Shown here: piece by piece, positions 27,158 through 35,275 of the stretch
How positions within the stretch are numbered: the first letter of the stretch is position 1
Layout of the letters: each line of letters opens with the position of its first letter
Origin: Bosea sp. 124
GTDB taxonomy: Bacteria > Pseudomonadota > Alphaproteobacteria > Rhizobiales > Beijerinckiaceae
Reading direction: 5' to 3'
Length of the DNA: 64,000 nt
NCBI RefSeq assembly: GCF_003046175.1
Contig: NZ_PZZM01000001.1
Coordinates: forward strand, 496,001-560,000
Made by a program: the position numbers and the translations under genes
Notes under the pieces: generated by a model
What the model saw: the letters and a program-made list of their open reading frames with translations, nothing else
Told to the model about the DNA's origin: nothing
Databases searched by the model: none

Positions 27158-28123
27158 TCATCGCCTCAGCCCGTAATCGCGTGCGTCGGCGACGCGCTGG
27201 TGGAAGGCGAGCTTGCGGTCGTATTCGAGCGGGTCATGCGGTTTGACCAGAGCGCCCGGCGGCACATTCAGCCAGTCGACGAGCCGCGTCAGCAGGAAGC
27301 GCAGCGCCGAACCGCGGCAAAGCTGCGGCAGGGCCTCGACCTCCGGTGCCGTCAGCCGGCGCACGCTCTCATAGCCGGCGAGCATGGCCTGGCCCTTGGT
27401 CAGGTTGAAGGAGGCGTCCGCCTCGAAGCACCAGGAATTCAGGCAGATGGCGAGGTCGTAGGCGAAGGCATCGGTGCAGGCGAAATAGAAGTCGATCAGC
27501 CCCGACAGCCGGCTCTTGAGGAAGAAGACGTTGTTGGGAAAGAGATCGGCATGGATGACGCCGCGCGGCAGCCCGTCCGGCCAGCCAGCCTCATGCACGG
27601 CGATCTCGGCTGCGACCCGGCCCGCCAGCCCGGCCGAGACCGTATCGGCCGCAGCACCCGCCTGCTCCGCCAGCGGGCGCCAGCCCGGCACCGAGAGCGC
27701 ATTGGCGCGCTCCATCCCGAAATCGGCGCCGGCCTGATGCAGCAAAGCGAGGCCGCGCCCGAGTTCCTGGCAATGAGTCGCGGTCGGGCGGCGCACCGAC
27801 AGCCCGTCGAGGAAGGTGACGATCGCTGCCGGACGCCCGGCGAGCCGACCGAGCATCTCGCCGCGGCTGTCCCTGACCGGCTGGGGGCAGATCAGCCCGC
27901 GCGCCGCCAGATGTTGCATCAGCCCGAGGAAGAAGGGCAGATCGTCGGGATTCACCCGCTTCTCGTAGAGCGTCAGGATGAAGAAGCCCTGCGAGGTGTG
28001 CAGCAGGAAATTCGAGTTCTCGACGCCTTCGGCGATGCCCTTGGCGGACAGCAGATCGCCGATGCCATAGCGAGCGACGAATGCCGCCATCTCGTCATCG
28101 GGAACTTCGGTGTAGACGGCCAA
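27158..28123 (-). CDS. thrB: Homoserine kinase, APH/ThrB type
   Basis: 321 residues of the aminoglycoside-phosphotransferase fold that replaces GHMP-type ThrB in many alphaproteobacteria. Motifs: EGVENSNFLLHTSQGFFILTL at the nucleotide loop, catalytic GVIHADLFPNNVFF and metal-binding LIDFYFACTDAFAYDLAI. It phosphorylates homoserine for ThrC. Twelve bases downstream of ispH. Confidence 0.95.
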   Translation of the reverse strand: MAVYTEVPDDEMAAFVARYGIGDLLSAKGIAEGVENSNFLLHTSQGFFILTLYEKRVNPDDLPFFLGLMQHLAARGLICPQPVRDSRGEMLGRLAGRPAAIVTFLDGLSVRRPTATHCQELGRGLALLHQAGADFGMERANALSVPGWRPLAEQAGAAADTVSAGLAGRVAAEIAVHEAGWPDGLPRGVIHADLFPNNVFFLKSRLSGLIDFYFACTDAFAYDLAICLNSWCFEADASFNLTKGQAMLAGYESVRRLTAPEVEALPQLCRGSALRFLLTRLVDWLNVPPGALVKPHDPLEYDRKLAFHQRVADARDYGLRR

Positions 28124-28135
28124 GGATGTTCTCGC

Positions 28136-29101
28136 TCACTCGGCCGCTGCGGGCGCGTCGCGCAATTCGCGCGGCAGCGGGAAGAAGACATTCTCGTCGG
28201 CGGTCGAGACCGTCTCGACACGGACCTCATAGCGCTCGGCGAAGGCGTCGATGATCTCCTCGACCAGCACCTCGGGCGCGCTGGCGCCAGCGGTGATGCC
28301 GAGGCTGCGGATGGCGCCGAAGACCGACCAGTCGATCTCGTCGGTGCGCAGCACGAGCCGCGCCACCGGGCAGCCGGCGCGCTCGGCGACCTCGCGCAGG
28401 CGCTGCGAATTCGAGGAGTTCGGCGAGCCAACGACGATCAGCGCCTCGACCTGCGGCGCGACGCGCTTCACCGCTTCCTGGCGGTTCGTCGTGGCGTAGC
28501 AGATGTCCTCCTTGTGGGGGGCGATCAGCTCCGGGAAGCGCTGCTGCAAAGCCTCGACGATGCCGCGCGTATCGTCGACCGAGAGCGTCGTCTGCGTGAC
28601 GAAAGCGAGCGGCACGCCCGCGGGCGGAGCGAGCACGGCGACATCGTCCAGCGTCTCGATCAGCGTGATCGCACCCGGCGGCAACTGCCCCATGGTGCCG
28701 ATCACCTCCGGGTGGCCGGCATGGCCGACGAGGAGGATGTGACGGCCGCGCTTGTAATGCACCTCGGCCTCGCGATGGACCTTGGTCACCAGCGGGCAGG
28801 TCGCGTCGATGGCGAAGAGATGGCGCTGGTCCGCCTCGGCCGGAACGGATTTCGGCACGCCATGGGCGGAGAAGATCACCGGCCTGGTCGCATCGGGAAC
28901 CTGCGACAACTCGGAAACGAAAACCGCGCCCTTTCGCTTGAGCGATTCGACGACGTATTTGTTGTGGACGATCTCATGGCGGACATAGACTGGCGCGCCA
29001 TGCAGCGTGAGCGCCTTCTCGACCGCGTCGATGGCACGCACGACACCGGCGCAGAAGCCGCGCGGCGCACAAAGCAGAATGTCGAGCGGCGGCTTGGTCA
29101 C
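28136..29101 (-). CDS. ispH: 4-hydroxy-3-methylbut-2-enyl diphosphate reductase
   Basis: 321 residues. Last step of the MEP isoprenoid pathway. The [4Fe-4S] cysteines lie in [23 protein letters not shown] and [16 protein letters not shown] [10 protein letters not shown] region; [10 protein letters not shown] and AHGVPKSVP are substrate motifs. A GTG start gives [16 protein letters not shown]; longer in-frame extensions show no homology-like sequence. First gene of the ispH-thrB-(rnhA) unit. Confidence 0.95.
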   Translation of the reverse strand: MTKPPLDILLCAPRGFCAGVVRAIDAVEKALTLHGAPVYVRHEIVHNKYVVESLKRKGAVFVSELSQVPDATRPVIFSAHGVPKSVPAEADQRHLFAIDATCPLVTKVHREAEVHYKRGRHILLVGHAGHPEVIGTMGQLPPGAITLIETLDDVAVLAPPAGVPLAFVTQTTLSVDDTRGIVEALQQRFPELIAPHKEDICYATTNRQEAVKRVAPQVEALIVVGSPNSSNSQRLREVAERAGCPVARLVLRTDEIDWSVFGAIRSLGITAGASAPEVLVEEIIDAFAERYEVRVETVSTADENVFFPLPRELRDAPAAAE

Positions 29102-29406
29102 GCGTCTCGCGGGGCTCCGATGGTCGAGCGCCTTCTTTCGGCGTGGCGCGGGCGATGTCAAGAAACGGCGGTGCCGACCTGCCATACCGGCATGGCGAGG
29201 CGCGGGGACGCCGGGCAGGGGACGCGCGGGTTGCCTCTCGCCTGATCGGCCGTGCCATCCTAGACAGGGCGCCGGTCGGCAGCGCGCCCTGCCACCCCTC
29301 GATCGATCCGGTGAACCGCCATGGCCCACGCCTTCCTCCTGCGCCTGCCGCTACAGTTGCCGATCTACGGCGGCGCCTCGACGAGCGACGGGAGCCCCGC
29401 TTGAGC
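29102..29406. other. Intergenic region between divergent ispH and MATE genes
   Basis: 305 bases of ordinary base composition. It should hold the ispH promoter and that of the MATE gene. No repeat, dyad or small gene could be supported. Confidence 0.5.
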
Positions 29407-30759
29407 ATGGCAGCCGGATCGAAGTCCGCGATCTTCGTCAGCGGCTCGCTGATGCGCCATGTCGCGGTGATGACGGGAACGGGCGCGATCGGCCTGATGG
29501 CGATCTTCGTCGTCGATCTCCTGTCGCTGCTCTACGTGTCCTGGCTCGGCAGGCCGGAAGCCACGGCCGGTGTCGGCTTCGCGACCATCGTTCTCTACCT
29601 GATGATCTCGATCAATATCGGGCTGATGATCGCGGTGACGGCGCTGACCTCGCGCGCCCTGGGGGCCGGCGACCGCGCCGGTGCGAGGCGGCTCGCCGGA
29701 TCGACCCTGACACTGATGGCACTCGCGGCGCTGGCTCTGACGGCGGTCGCCCTGCCCTGCCTGCCGGGACTGCTACGCCTGCTCGGCGCGCAGGGCGAAG
29801 CGCACCGGGTCGCGCTGTCCTTCCTCTGGATCGTCCTGCCGTCAAACGTCCTGATGGCGCTTGGAATGGGGCTTTCGGGCGTGCTGCGCGCTGTCGGCGA
29901 TGCGCGCCGCGCCATGTTCGTGACGCTCGGCGGCGGGCTGGCGACGGCCGGCCTCGATCCGCTCTTCATCTTCTGGTTCGGCCTCGGACCGGACGGCGCC
30001 GCCTGGGCGATCGTCCTGTCGCGCGTCATCATCGTCGCGACCGGCGTCCATGGCGCGGTCCGCATCCACGACATCGTGGCGCGACCGAGCCCCGCCGGGC
30101 TGCGCGCAGACGGCGGACGGACCTTCGCCATCGCCGGCCCGGCGATCCTGACCAATCTCTCGAACCCAATCGCCAATGCCGTTTTCGCCAGTATCTTTGC
30201 GCGCTTCGGCGACGGGGCGGTCGCGGCGCTCGCGATCATGGACCGGCTGGTGCCGGTCGCCTTCGGCGTGCTGTTTGCGCTGACGGGCGCAGTCGGGCCT
30301 ATCCTGGCGCAGAACTGGGGCGCCGGCCGGTTCGACCGGATGCGCGCCGGGCTGACGGCCTCGGCCGTGTTCGGGATCGGCTGCGTCGTGGTCTCCTGGC
30401 TCGTGCTGACGCTGCTGCGCGGGCATATCGCGGCCGCCTTCGGCGCGACGGGACTGACGGCGGAGCTGGTGATGTTCTTCTGCCTGATCGCTGGGCCGAT
30501 GTGGCTCTTCGTCGGGCTGCTCTTCGTCGCCAATGCCGCCTTCAACAATCTCGGCATGCCGTTCCTGTCGACGATCTTCAGCTGGGGCCGGGCCACGCTG
30601 GGCACGATGCCGCTCGCCTGGCTCGGCGCGCACTATGCCGGACCGAAGGGGGCGCTGGTCGGCTCGTCGCTCGGCGCCGTCGCATTCGGCATCCTCGCGC
30701 TGGTCTTCGCCTATCGCGGCATCGCCCGGCTGGAGCGGGAGGCCCGGCCCGGCGCCTGA
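29407..30759 (+). CDS. MATE family multidrug/cation efflux transporter
   Basis: 450 residues, about twelve membrane helices in two bundles. First-half motifs GTGAIGLMAIFVVDLLSLLY and ALTSRALGAGDRAGARRLAG; second-half counterpart ILAQNWGAGRFDRMRAGLTA, both typical of MatE domains. It likely exports drugs or metabolites by cation antiport. ATG at 29407 follows a GGGAG about eleven bases upstream; TTG at 29401 is an alternative. Confidence 0.92.
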   Translation: MAAGSKSAIFVSGSLMRHVAVMTGTGAIGLMAIFVVDLLSLLYVSWLGRPEATAGVGFATIVLYLMISINIGLMIAVTALTSRALGAGDRAGARRLAGSTLTLMALAALALTAVALPCLPGLLRLLGAQGEAHRVALSFLWIVLPSNVLMALGMGLSGVLRAVGDARRAMFVTLGGGLATAGLDPLFIFWFGLGPDGAAWAIVLSRVIIVATGVHGAVRIHDIVARPSPAGLRADGGRTFAIAGPAILTNLSNPIANAVFASIFARFGDGAVAALAIMDRLVPVAFGVLFALTGAVGPILAQNWGAGRFDRMRAGLTASAVFGIGCVVVSWLVLTLLRGHIAAAFGATGLTAELVMFFCLIAGPMWLFVGLLFVANAAFNNLGMPFLSTIFSWGRATLGTMPLAWLGAHYAGPKGALVGSSLGAVAFGILALVFAYRGIARLEREARPGA

Positions 30760-30851
30760 CACCCTCCGGATACGCGGCTTGCCTCGCCCCCCGACGCTGC
30801 TATCGTCCGGGTTCAGGCGGCGGGAGACCGCGCAGCAGCCGGAGGCACGCC

Positions 30852-31778
30852 ATGATGAACCTCTTCGAGATGATGCAGCAGGCCCAGAACGGCCAGGCGA
30901 TGCAGAACCTCTCCCGGCAATATGGCCTCAGCCAGCAGCAGACGCAGGCCGCGATCGAGGCGCTGCTGCCCGCCTTCTCGATGGGCCTGCAGCGCCAGAC
31001 GAACGACCCCTATGCCTTCGGTTCGCTCGCCCAGATGATGACGGCGCAGCCCTTCGGCCGGATCTTCGACGCCAATGGCGACGGCATCCCGGACAATGCC
31101 AGGGCCGCGGGCAATGACGTGCTCAGCCAACTCTTCGGCTCGAAGGAGGTCAGCAACGCGGTCGCCGCGCAGGCGGCGGCGACGAGCGGCGTGGGCCAGG
31201 CGGTGCTGAAGCAGATGCTGCCGGTGATCGCCTCGATGGTCATGGGCGGGCTGTTCAAATCGGCGAACAGCCAGGGCATGGGCGGCATCCTCGGCCAGTT
31301 CTCCGAGATGATGCGCGGCCAGATGCCGGGCATGCAGCCGGCCCCGCCGCCACAGCAGCAGGCGGCCCCAGCCAATCCGCTCGAGGCGATCCTCGGCGGC
31401 CTGTTCGGCAACGGCCAGGCGCCGACCGGCGGCCAGACACAGGGTGGCGGCCCCTTCGGCGGCGGCCAGATGCCGGGCGGGCAGATGGGCATGGACCAGA
31501 TGGGCGGCATGCTCGGGCAGATCCTGACCGGGATGCTGGGCGGCGGGCAGCCGCCCCAGGCCGAGCCGCAACCGCGCGCGGCGCCCTCCCCGCGCCGTGC
31601 CCCGGAGCCCGAGCCGGAACCCGAGGAGGCACCGGCCTCGTCAGGGACGGGCCCGGGCTCGATCGGGCTCGATGCGCTGAACCAGATGTTCGAGCATGGC
31701 CGCAAGGTGCAAGACAGCCATCAGGACGCGCTGAAATCGATCTTCGACACGATGTTTGGCGGACAGAAGGGGCGCTGA
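30852..31778 (+). CDS. DUF937 family protein with Gln/Met/Gly-rich C-terminal half
   Basis: 308 residues. The N-terminal about 140 residues match the helical DUF937 pattern (LSRQYGLSQQQTQAAIEALLPAF, VLKQMLPVIASMVMGGLF). A loop FDANGDGIPDN at about residue 76 looks like a calcium-binding DxNxDGxxD loop. The second half is low complexity: Gln/Pro, GGGPFGGGQMPGGQMGMDQM and a run of Pro/Glu, then a short helical end HQDALKSIFDTMFGG. GGAGG six bases before the ATG fixes the start. Function unknown. Confidence 0.8.
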   Translation: MMNLFEMMQQAQNGQAMQNLSRQYGLSQQQTQAAIEALLPAFSMGLQRQTNDPYAFGSLAQMMTAQPFGRIFDANGDGIPDNARAAGNDVLSQLFGSKEVSNAVAAQAAATSGVGQAVLKQMLPVIASMVMGGLFKSANSQGMGGILGQFSEMMRGQMPGMQPAPPPQQQAAPANPLEAILGGLFGNGQAPTGGQTQGGGPFGGGQMPGGQMGMDQMGGMLGQILTGMLGGGQPPQAEPQPRAAPSPRRAPEPEPEPEEAPASSGTGPGSIGLDALNQMFEHGRKVQDSHQDALKSIFDTMFGGQKGR

Positions 31779-31795
31779 GTCCGTTCGACAGGCAT

Positions 31796-31826
31796 AAAAA
31801 AGGGCGGAAGCACGAAGCCTCCGCCC
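31796..31826 (-). terminator. Rho-independent terminator of the DUF1127 gene
   Basis: On the minus strand GGGCGGAGGC, a loop TTCGTGC and the arm TTCCGCCC are followed by six T. Placed 56 bases after the DUF1127 stop and 18 bases from the end of the convergent DUF937 gene. The cleanest intrinsic terminator in the window. Confidence 0.9.
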
Positions 31827-31881
31827 GCAGGAACGTGCAGCCCCAAGGGGTCAGGCGCTGCACGCAACCGAATTGGCAGCC

Positions 31882-32268
31882 TCAGGCCTGCAAGGCCAAA
31901 GGCTTGGTCGAGACCGGCCGGGCGGCGGCAGAGTTCTGCACCTTGGCGCCCGGCGCTGCCTTCACCGGCCGTTGAAGGCCGGCCTCGCGCCGCGTCGCCG
32001 CCACGCCCGACCGGGCGCTGGAACGCTCGGCCAGCACGACCGAAGGGTCGGACAGCCACGACACGGCGAGCGCACCGTCGAGATCGGAACGGACGAGGCC
32101 GATATCCTTCAGGCTGCGCTCGTCGAGCTCGCCGAGGCGCAGAACCTCTCGGCGGTGAATCAGCGCTTTCACGAGGGCCACGACCGGCGTGATCGTAAGG
32201 GCGGCAGCACGCGTTGCGCCGGCCGAAACGGACGAGAGCGACTTCGTTGCGAATGTCATGAGCAGCAT
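31882..32268 (-). CDS. DUF1127 (YjiS-like) domain protein
   Basis: 128 residues. The DUF1127 signature RREVLRLGELDERSLKDIGLVRSDL is in the middle; a hydrophobic stretch before it and an Ala/Arg/Pro-rich tail of about 50 residues after it. Small DUF1127 proteins can bind RNA and affect phosphate, sRNA turnover or stress physiology in other alphaproteobacteria, but this one is longer than most and unassigned. AGGAGG seven bases before the ATG at 32268 supports the start over a longer frame. Divergent from the LysR gene across a palindrome. Confidence 0.88.
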   Translation of the reverse strand: MLLMTFATKSLSSVSAGATRAAALTITPVVALVKALIHRREVLRLGELDERSLKDIGLVRSDLDGALAVSWLSDPSVVLAERSSARSGVAATRREAGLQRPVKAAPGAKVQNSAAARPVSTKPLALQA

Positions 32269-32369
32269 GACGGCCTCCTGTGGATCAGAGCGACGGGCAT
32301 CCCCCGAGCTTGCCTGGACGCGCCGCTGGCAAGAACCGGAAACTGACGTTTGGATAGCTTTGCTCTGGT

Positions 32370-32392
32370 CATAAGCCAAACGAATGCTTATG
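32370..32392. promoter_or_regulatory. Candidate LysR-type operator
   Basis: Perfect dyad CATAAGC and GCTTATG with nine bases between, containing the T-N11-A pattern of LysR-type sites. It lies in the gap between the divergent LysR and DUF1127 genes, 47 bases before the LysR start and about 100 before the DUF1127 start. Confidence 0.65.
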
Positions 32393-32438
32393 ATGCTTCA
32401 CAACACGGATATTGATGGACCGATTGCCGGGGGTTCCG

Positions 32439-33320
32439 ATGGCTCATGTGCTCGACGCCGACCAGCTCAAGACCTTCGTGGCGATCGCCGACACAGGCTC
32501 CTTCACCCGCGCCGCCGAGATCGTCTTCAAGACGCAGTCGGCGGTTTCGATGCAGATGAAGCGGCTGGAGGAGCGCGTCGGCCGGCCGCTCTTCGGCCGC
32601 GACGGGCGCCATGCCAAGCTGACCGAGGATGGCGAGCGGCTGCTCGACTACGCCCGCCGCATCGTCAGGCTGAACCTCGAATGCGTCGCGAGCTTCACCG
32701 ATGCCGATCTGAAGGGGCGCATCCGGCTCGGCGTGCCCGACGATTATGCCGACCGCTATCTGCCCGAGATCCTTGCCCGTTTCGCGCGCTCCAACCCGCG
32801 CGCCGAGGTCACCGTCGTCTGCGAGCCGACACCGATGCTGGCCGAGCGGATCGCCACCGGCGACATCGACCTCGCGATCATCACCCATGTCGAAAGCCGT
32901 GGCCAGGGCGAGATCATCCGCATCGAGCCGCTGCTCTGGGTGACCTCGGCGCGCCATGCCGTGCATGAGGAAGATCCGCTGCCGCTGGCACTCGGCCGGC
33001 CGACCTGCAACTGGCGGCAGGCGGCCGTCGATGCGCTGGAAACCAAGGGCCGGCGCTTCCGCGTGCTCTATGCGAGTTGGAATTCGACCGCCGTCGGCGC
33101 CGCCGTCGTCGCCGGGCTCGCAGTCTCGGTGCTGCCGGAAAGCGCGGTCAGGCCGGGAATGCGGATTCTCGGGCCCTCGGAGGGCTATGCGACGCTGCCA
33201 TCCTGCAAGATCGGATTGCTGCGGACACGCTTCGATCCGTCGGTTTTGTCGAATGCGCTGGCCGAACACATCATCCAGAGCCTGGACAATCTGGCGAGCT
33301 TCAAGACCGCGGCGGAGTAG
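32439..33320 (+). CDS. LysR family transcriptional regulator
   Basis: 293 residues. Winged HTH at residues 5-65 (LKTFVAIADTGSFTRAAEIV, TQSAVSMQMKRLEERVG) and a periplasmic-binding-like effector domain (IRLGVPDDYADRYLPEILARF). Close in type to regulators annotated near DUF1127 genes, with unknown inducer. Starts at 32415 (ATG) or 32412 (TTG) would add eight or nine residues; the chosen ATG has GGGGG in front and the standard spacing to the HTH. Confidence 0.9.
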   Translation: MAHVLDADQLKTFVAIADTGSFTRAAEIVFKTQSAVSMQMKRLEERVGRPLFGRDGRHAKLTEDGERLLDYARRIVRLNLECVASFTDADLKGRIRLGVPDDYADRYLPEILARFARSNPRAEVTVVCEPTPMLAERIATGDIDLAIITHVESRGQGEIIRIEPLLWVTSARHAVHEEDPLPLALGRPTCNWRQAAVDALETKGRRFRVLYASWNSTAVGAAVVAGLAVSVLPESAVRPGMRILGPSEGYATLPSCKIGLLRTRFDPSVLSNALAEHIIQSLDNLASFKTAAE

Positions 33321-33350
33321 ACCGGAGAGGCGCGTATCGGAGCCGCCGGA

Positions 33351-33524
33351 TCAGCGGAGGCCTTCCATGACGCCCTCTGTCAGATCGCTGACCCTGACGC
33401 CGATCTGGGCCATGAACGTCATCGTCGCAATCGACATCAGCGCGGCGATGAAACCATACTCGATGGCTGTCGCGCCGCGCTCGTCGCGGACAAAACTCAC
33501 AAAAAGGGCAGTCATCTGACGCAT
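33351..33524 (-). CDS. Flp/Fap-type type IVb pilin, orphan
   Basis: 57 residues. Short basic leader, prepilin site ERG followed by ATAIEYGFIAALMSIATM, the Flp signature with Glu and Tyr at mature positions 5 and 6, then a C-terminal amphipathic part ending VMEGLR. It needs a TadV-type peptidase and Tad assembly proteins, none of which lies in this window. ATG choices at 33545, 33524 and 33515 all lack a good ribosome site. Convergent with LysR. Confidence 0.88.
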   Translation of the reverse strand: MRQMTALFVSFVRDERGATAIEYGFIAALMSIATMTFMAQIGVRVSDLTEGVMEGLR

Positions 33525-33704
33525 GGGCAGGACCATAGAGCGCAACTGCCGCCAAAACGTTAACGCGAAATCCGCAATCCTTCAAAAGCTGCGCATTTTT
33601 CGAGCGGGGCCGTCAGGCTCAGCAGCAGCGACCTTGTCCGGGCGCCACGCGCTGTTCTTGCCCTGAACCGAGCGCAGCGACGCTGAAGGCAGACAGCAAT
33701 CTGC

Positions 33705-35102
33705 TTACAGGACCAACTCCGGGAACAGCGGGGCGATCTCGCCGCCCCAGGCGCCGCGATAGCGCTCTGCCAGGTTCTGGGAGACCGTGCGGTCGGCGGA
33801 GACGATCGCGTCGAGCGGATCGAGGAAGCCGGTTTCGTCCGCGCCCGCGCCGTTGCGACGGGCCCGGCGCACCAGGCCGGCACGCGACAGGGCCAGCACC
33901 TCGCGGGCGATCTCGCGCAGGCTGCGGCCGGCCACCATCGCGGACAGGCCTGCCTTCGGGACGGCATCGCGGAGCGCCTGGCGCTCCTCATCGCTCCAGC
34001 CCTTGACCAGATCCCAGGCGGCATCCAGCGCCGCCTGATCATAGAGCAGACCGACCCAGAAGGCCGGCAGCGCGTTCAGCATCTCGGGCGGGCCGGCATC
34101 GGCGCCGCGCATCTCGAGGAAACGCTTGAGCCGGACCTCGGGAAACAGCGTCGAGAGATGGTTGGCCCAGTCGGAGATCGTCGCCTTCTCACCCGGCAGT
34201 TGCGCCAGCTCTCCGGCGAGCAGGTCGCGGAAGGAGGCGCCGGCGACGTCGTGATAGGTGTCGCCGCGCTTGACGAAATACATCGGCACGTCGAGCGCCC
34301 AGTCGACATAGGCCTCGTAGGACATGCCCTCGTCGAAGGCGAAGGCGATCATGCCCGAGCGGGCCTTGTCGGTGTCGCGCCAGATCTCGGAGCGGGTCGA
34401 CTGGAAGCCGTTGAGCCGGCCTTCCGTGAAGGGTGAGGTGGCGAAGAGCGCGGTGGCCAGCGGCTGCAGCGCGAGCGAGACCCGAAGCTTGCGGACCATG
34501 TCGGCCTCGGTCGCGAAATCGAGGTTCACCTGGACGGTGCAGGTGCGGAACATCATGTCGAGGCCGCGCGTGCCGACCTTCGGCATGTAGTTGGCCATGA
34601 TCTTGTAGCGGCCCTTGGGCATCACCGGGGTCTGCGCCCGCGTCCAGAGCGGCGAATGGCCGAGCGAGACGAAGCCGATGCCGTGCGGCGCCGCAACCAC
34701 CTTGACGTCGGCGAGATGCTCGGCGAGTTCGGCCGCCGTCTGGTGCAGCGTCTCGACGGGCGCACCCGAAAGTTCGAACTGGCCGCCGGGCTCGAGCGAG
34801 ATCGCGCCGCCGCCCTCGGGGCCGGCGAGACCGATGATGTGACCGGCATCGACGATCGGCTCCCAGCCGAGCTTTGCCTGCATGCCCTCGAGAAGATGGC
34901 GGATGCCGCCGGCACCGGGGCGACCCTCGGCAGCTTGGCGCCCCTCATAGGGAACCGGCGAAAGATCGTCGCGATAGAACGGGAATTTCTCGTGCTCGGT
35001 GCCGATACGGAAAGCCGAGGACGGCTTCTCGCCAGCGGCGATCCAGGACATCAGTTCGTCCTTGGAACCGATCGGGGTCGAATCGGACACATCGCGAGCC
35101 AT
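33705..35102 (-). CDS. gshA: Glutamate-cysteine ligase, alphaproteobacterial/plant type
   Basis: 465 residues. First step of glutathione synthesis. Motifs: FRIGTEHEKFPFY, GGAISLEPGGQFELSGAP, and FRTCTVQVNLDFATEADMVRK, all characteristic of the plant-like GshA that differs from the E. coli enzyme. Cysteines that form the redox switch in plants were not assigned. It follows the YbdK gene by 173 bases on the same strand. Confidence 0.96.
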   Translation of the reverse strand: MARDVSDSTPIGSKDELMSWIAAGEKPSSAFRIGTEHEKFPFYRDDLSPVPYEGRQAAEGRPGAGGIRHLLEGMQAKLGWEPIVDAGHIIGLAGPEGGGAISLEPGGQFELSGAPVETLHQTAAELAEHLADVKVVAAPHGIGFVSLGHSPLWTRAQTPVMPKGRYKIMANYMPKVGTRGLDMMFRTCTVQVNLDFATEADMVRKLRVSLALQPLATALFATSPFTEGRLNGFQSTRSEIWRDTDKARSGMIAFAFDEGMSYEAYVDWALDVPMYFVKRGDTYHDVAGASFRDLLAGELAQLPGEKATISDWANHLSTLFPEVRLKRFLEMRGADAGPPEMLNALPAFWVGLLYDQAALDAAWDLVKGWSDEERQALRDAVPKAGLSAMVAGRSLREIAREVLALSRAGLVRRARRNGAGADETGFLDPLDAIVSADRTVSQNLAERYRGAWGGEIAPLFPELVL

Positions 35103-35275
35103 GGGCGCTCCGGCAGAACAACAAGGCGGCCAGGCTTCCGCCCGCGCGCTGCCGCGCAGGGGATCAGGCTCCAGGAGCGCCAGACATAGGCGAGCGGCGA
35201 ACGCTCGACAACGACCTCCGCTGCGCGTTGGCGGACAATCGACGAACGGTCGACGCAGGGCGGGGCCGACCTGTC

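Noticed and set aside
25151..29245. A very long open frame on the plus strand opposite the CoA transferase, rnhA, thrB and ispH genes
   Set aside because: It is the antisense shadow of well-recognised genes in GC-rich DNA, rich in Arg/His/Gly/Ala, with no motif and running across intergenic repeats.
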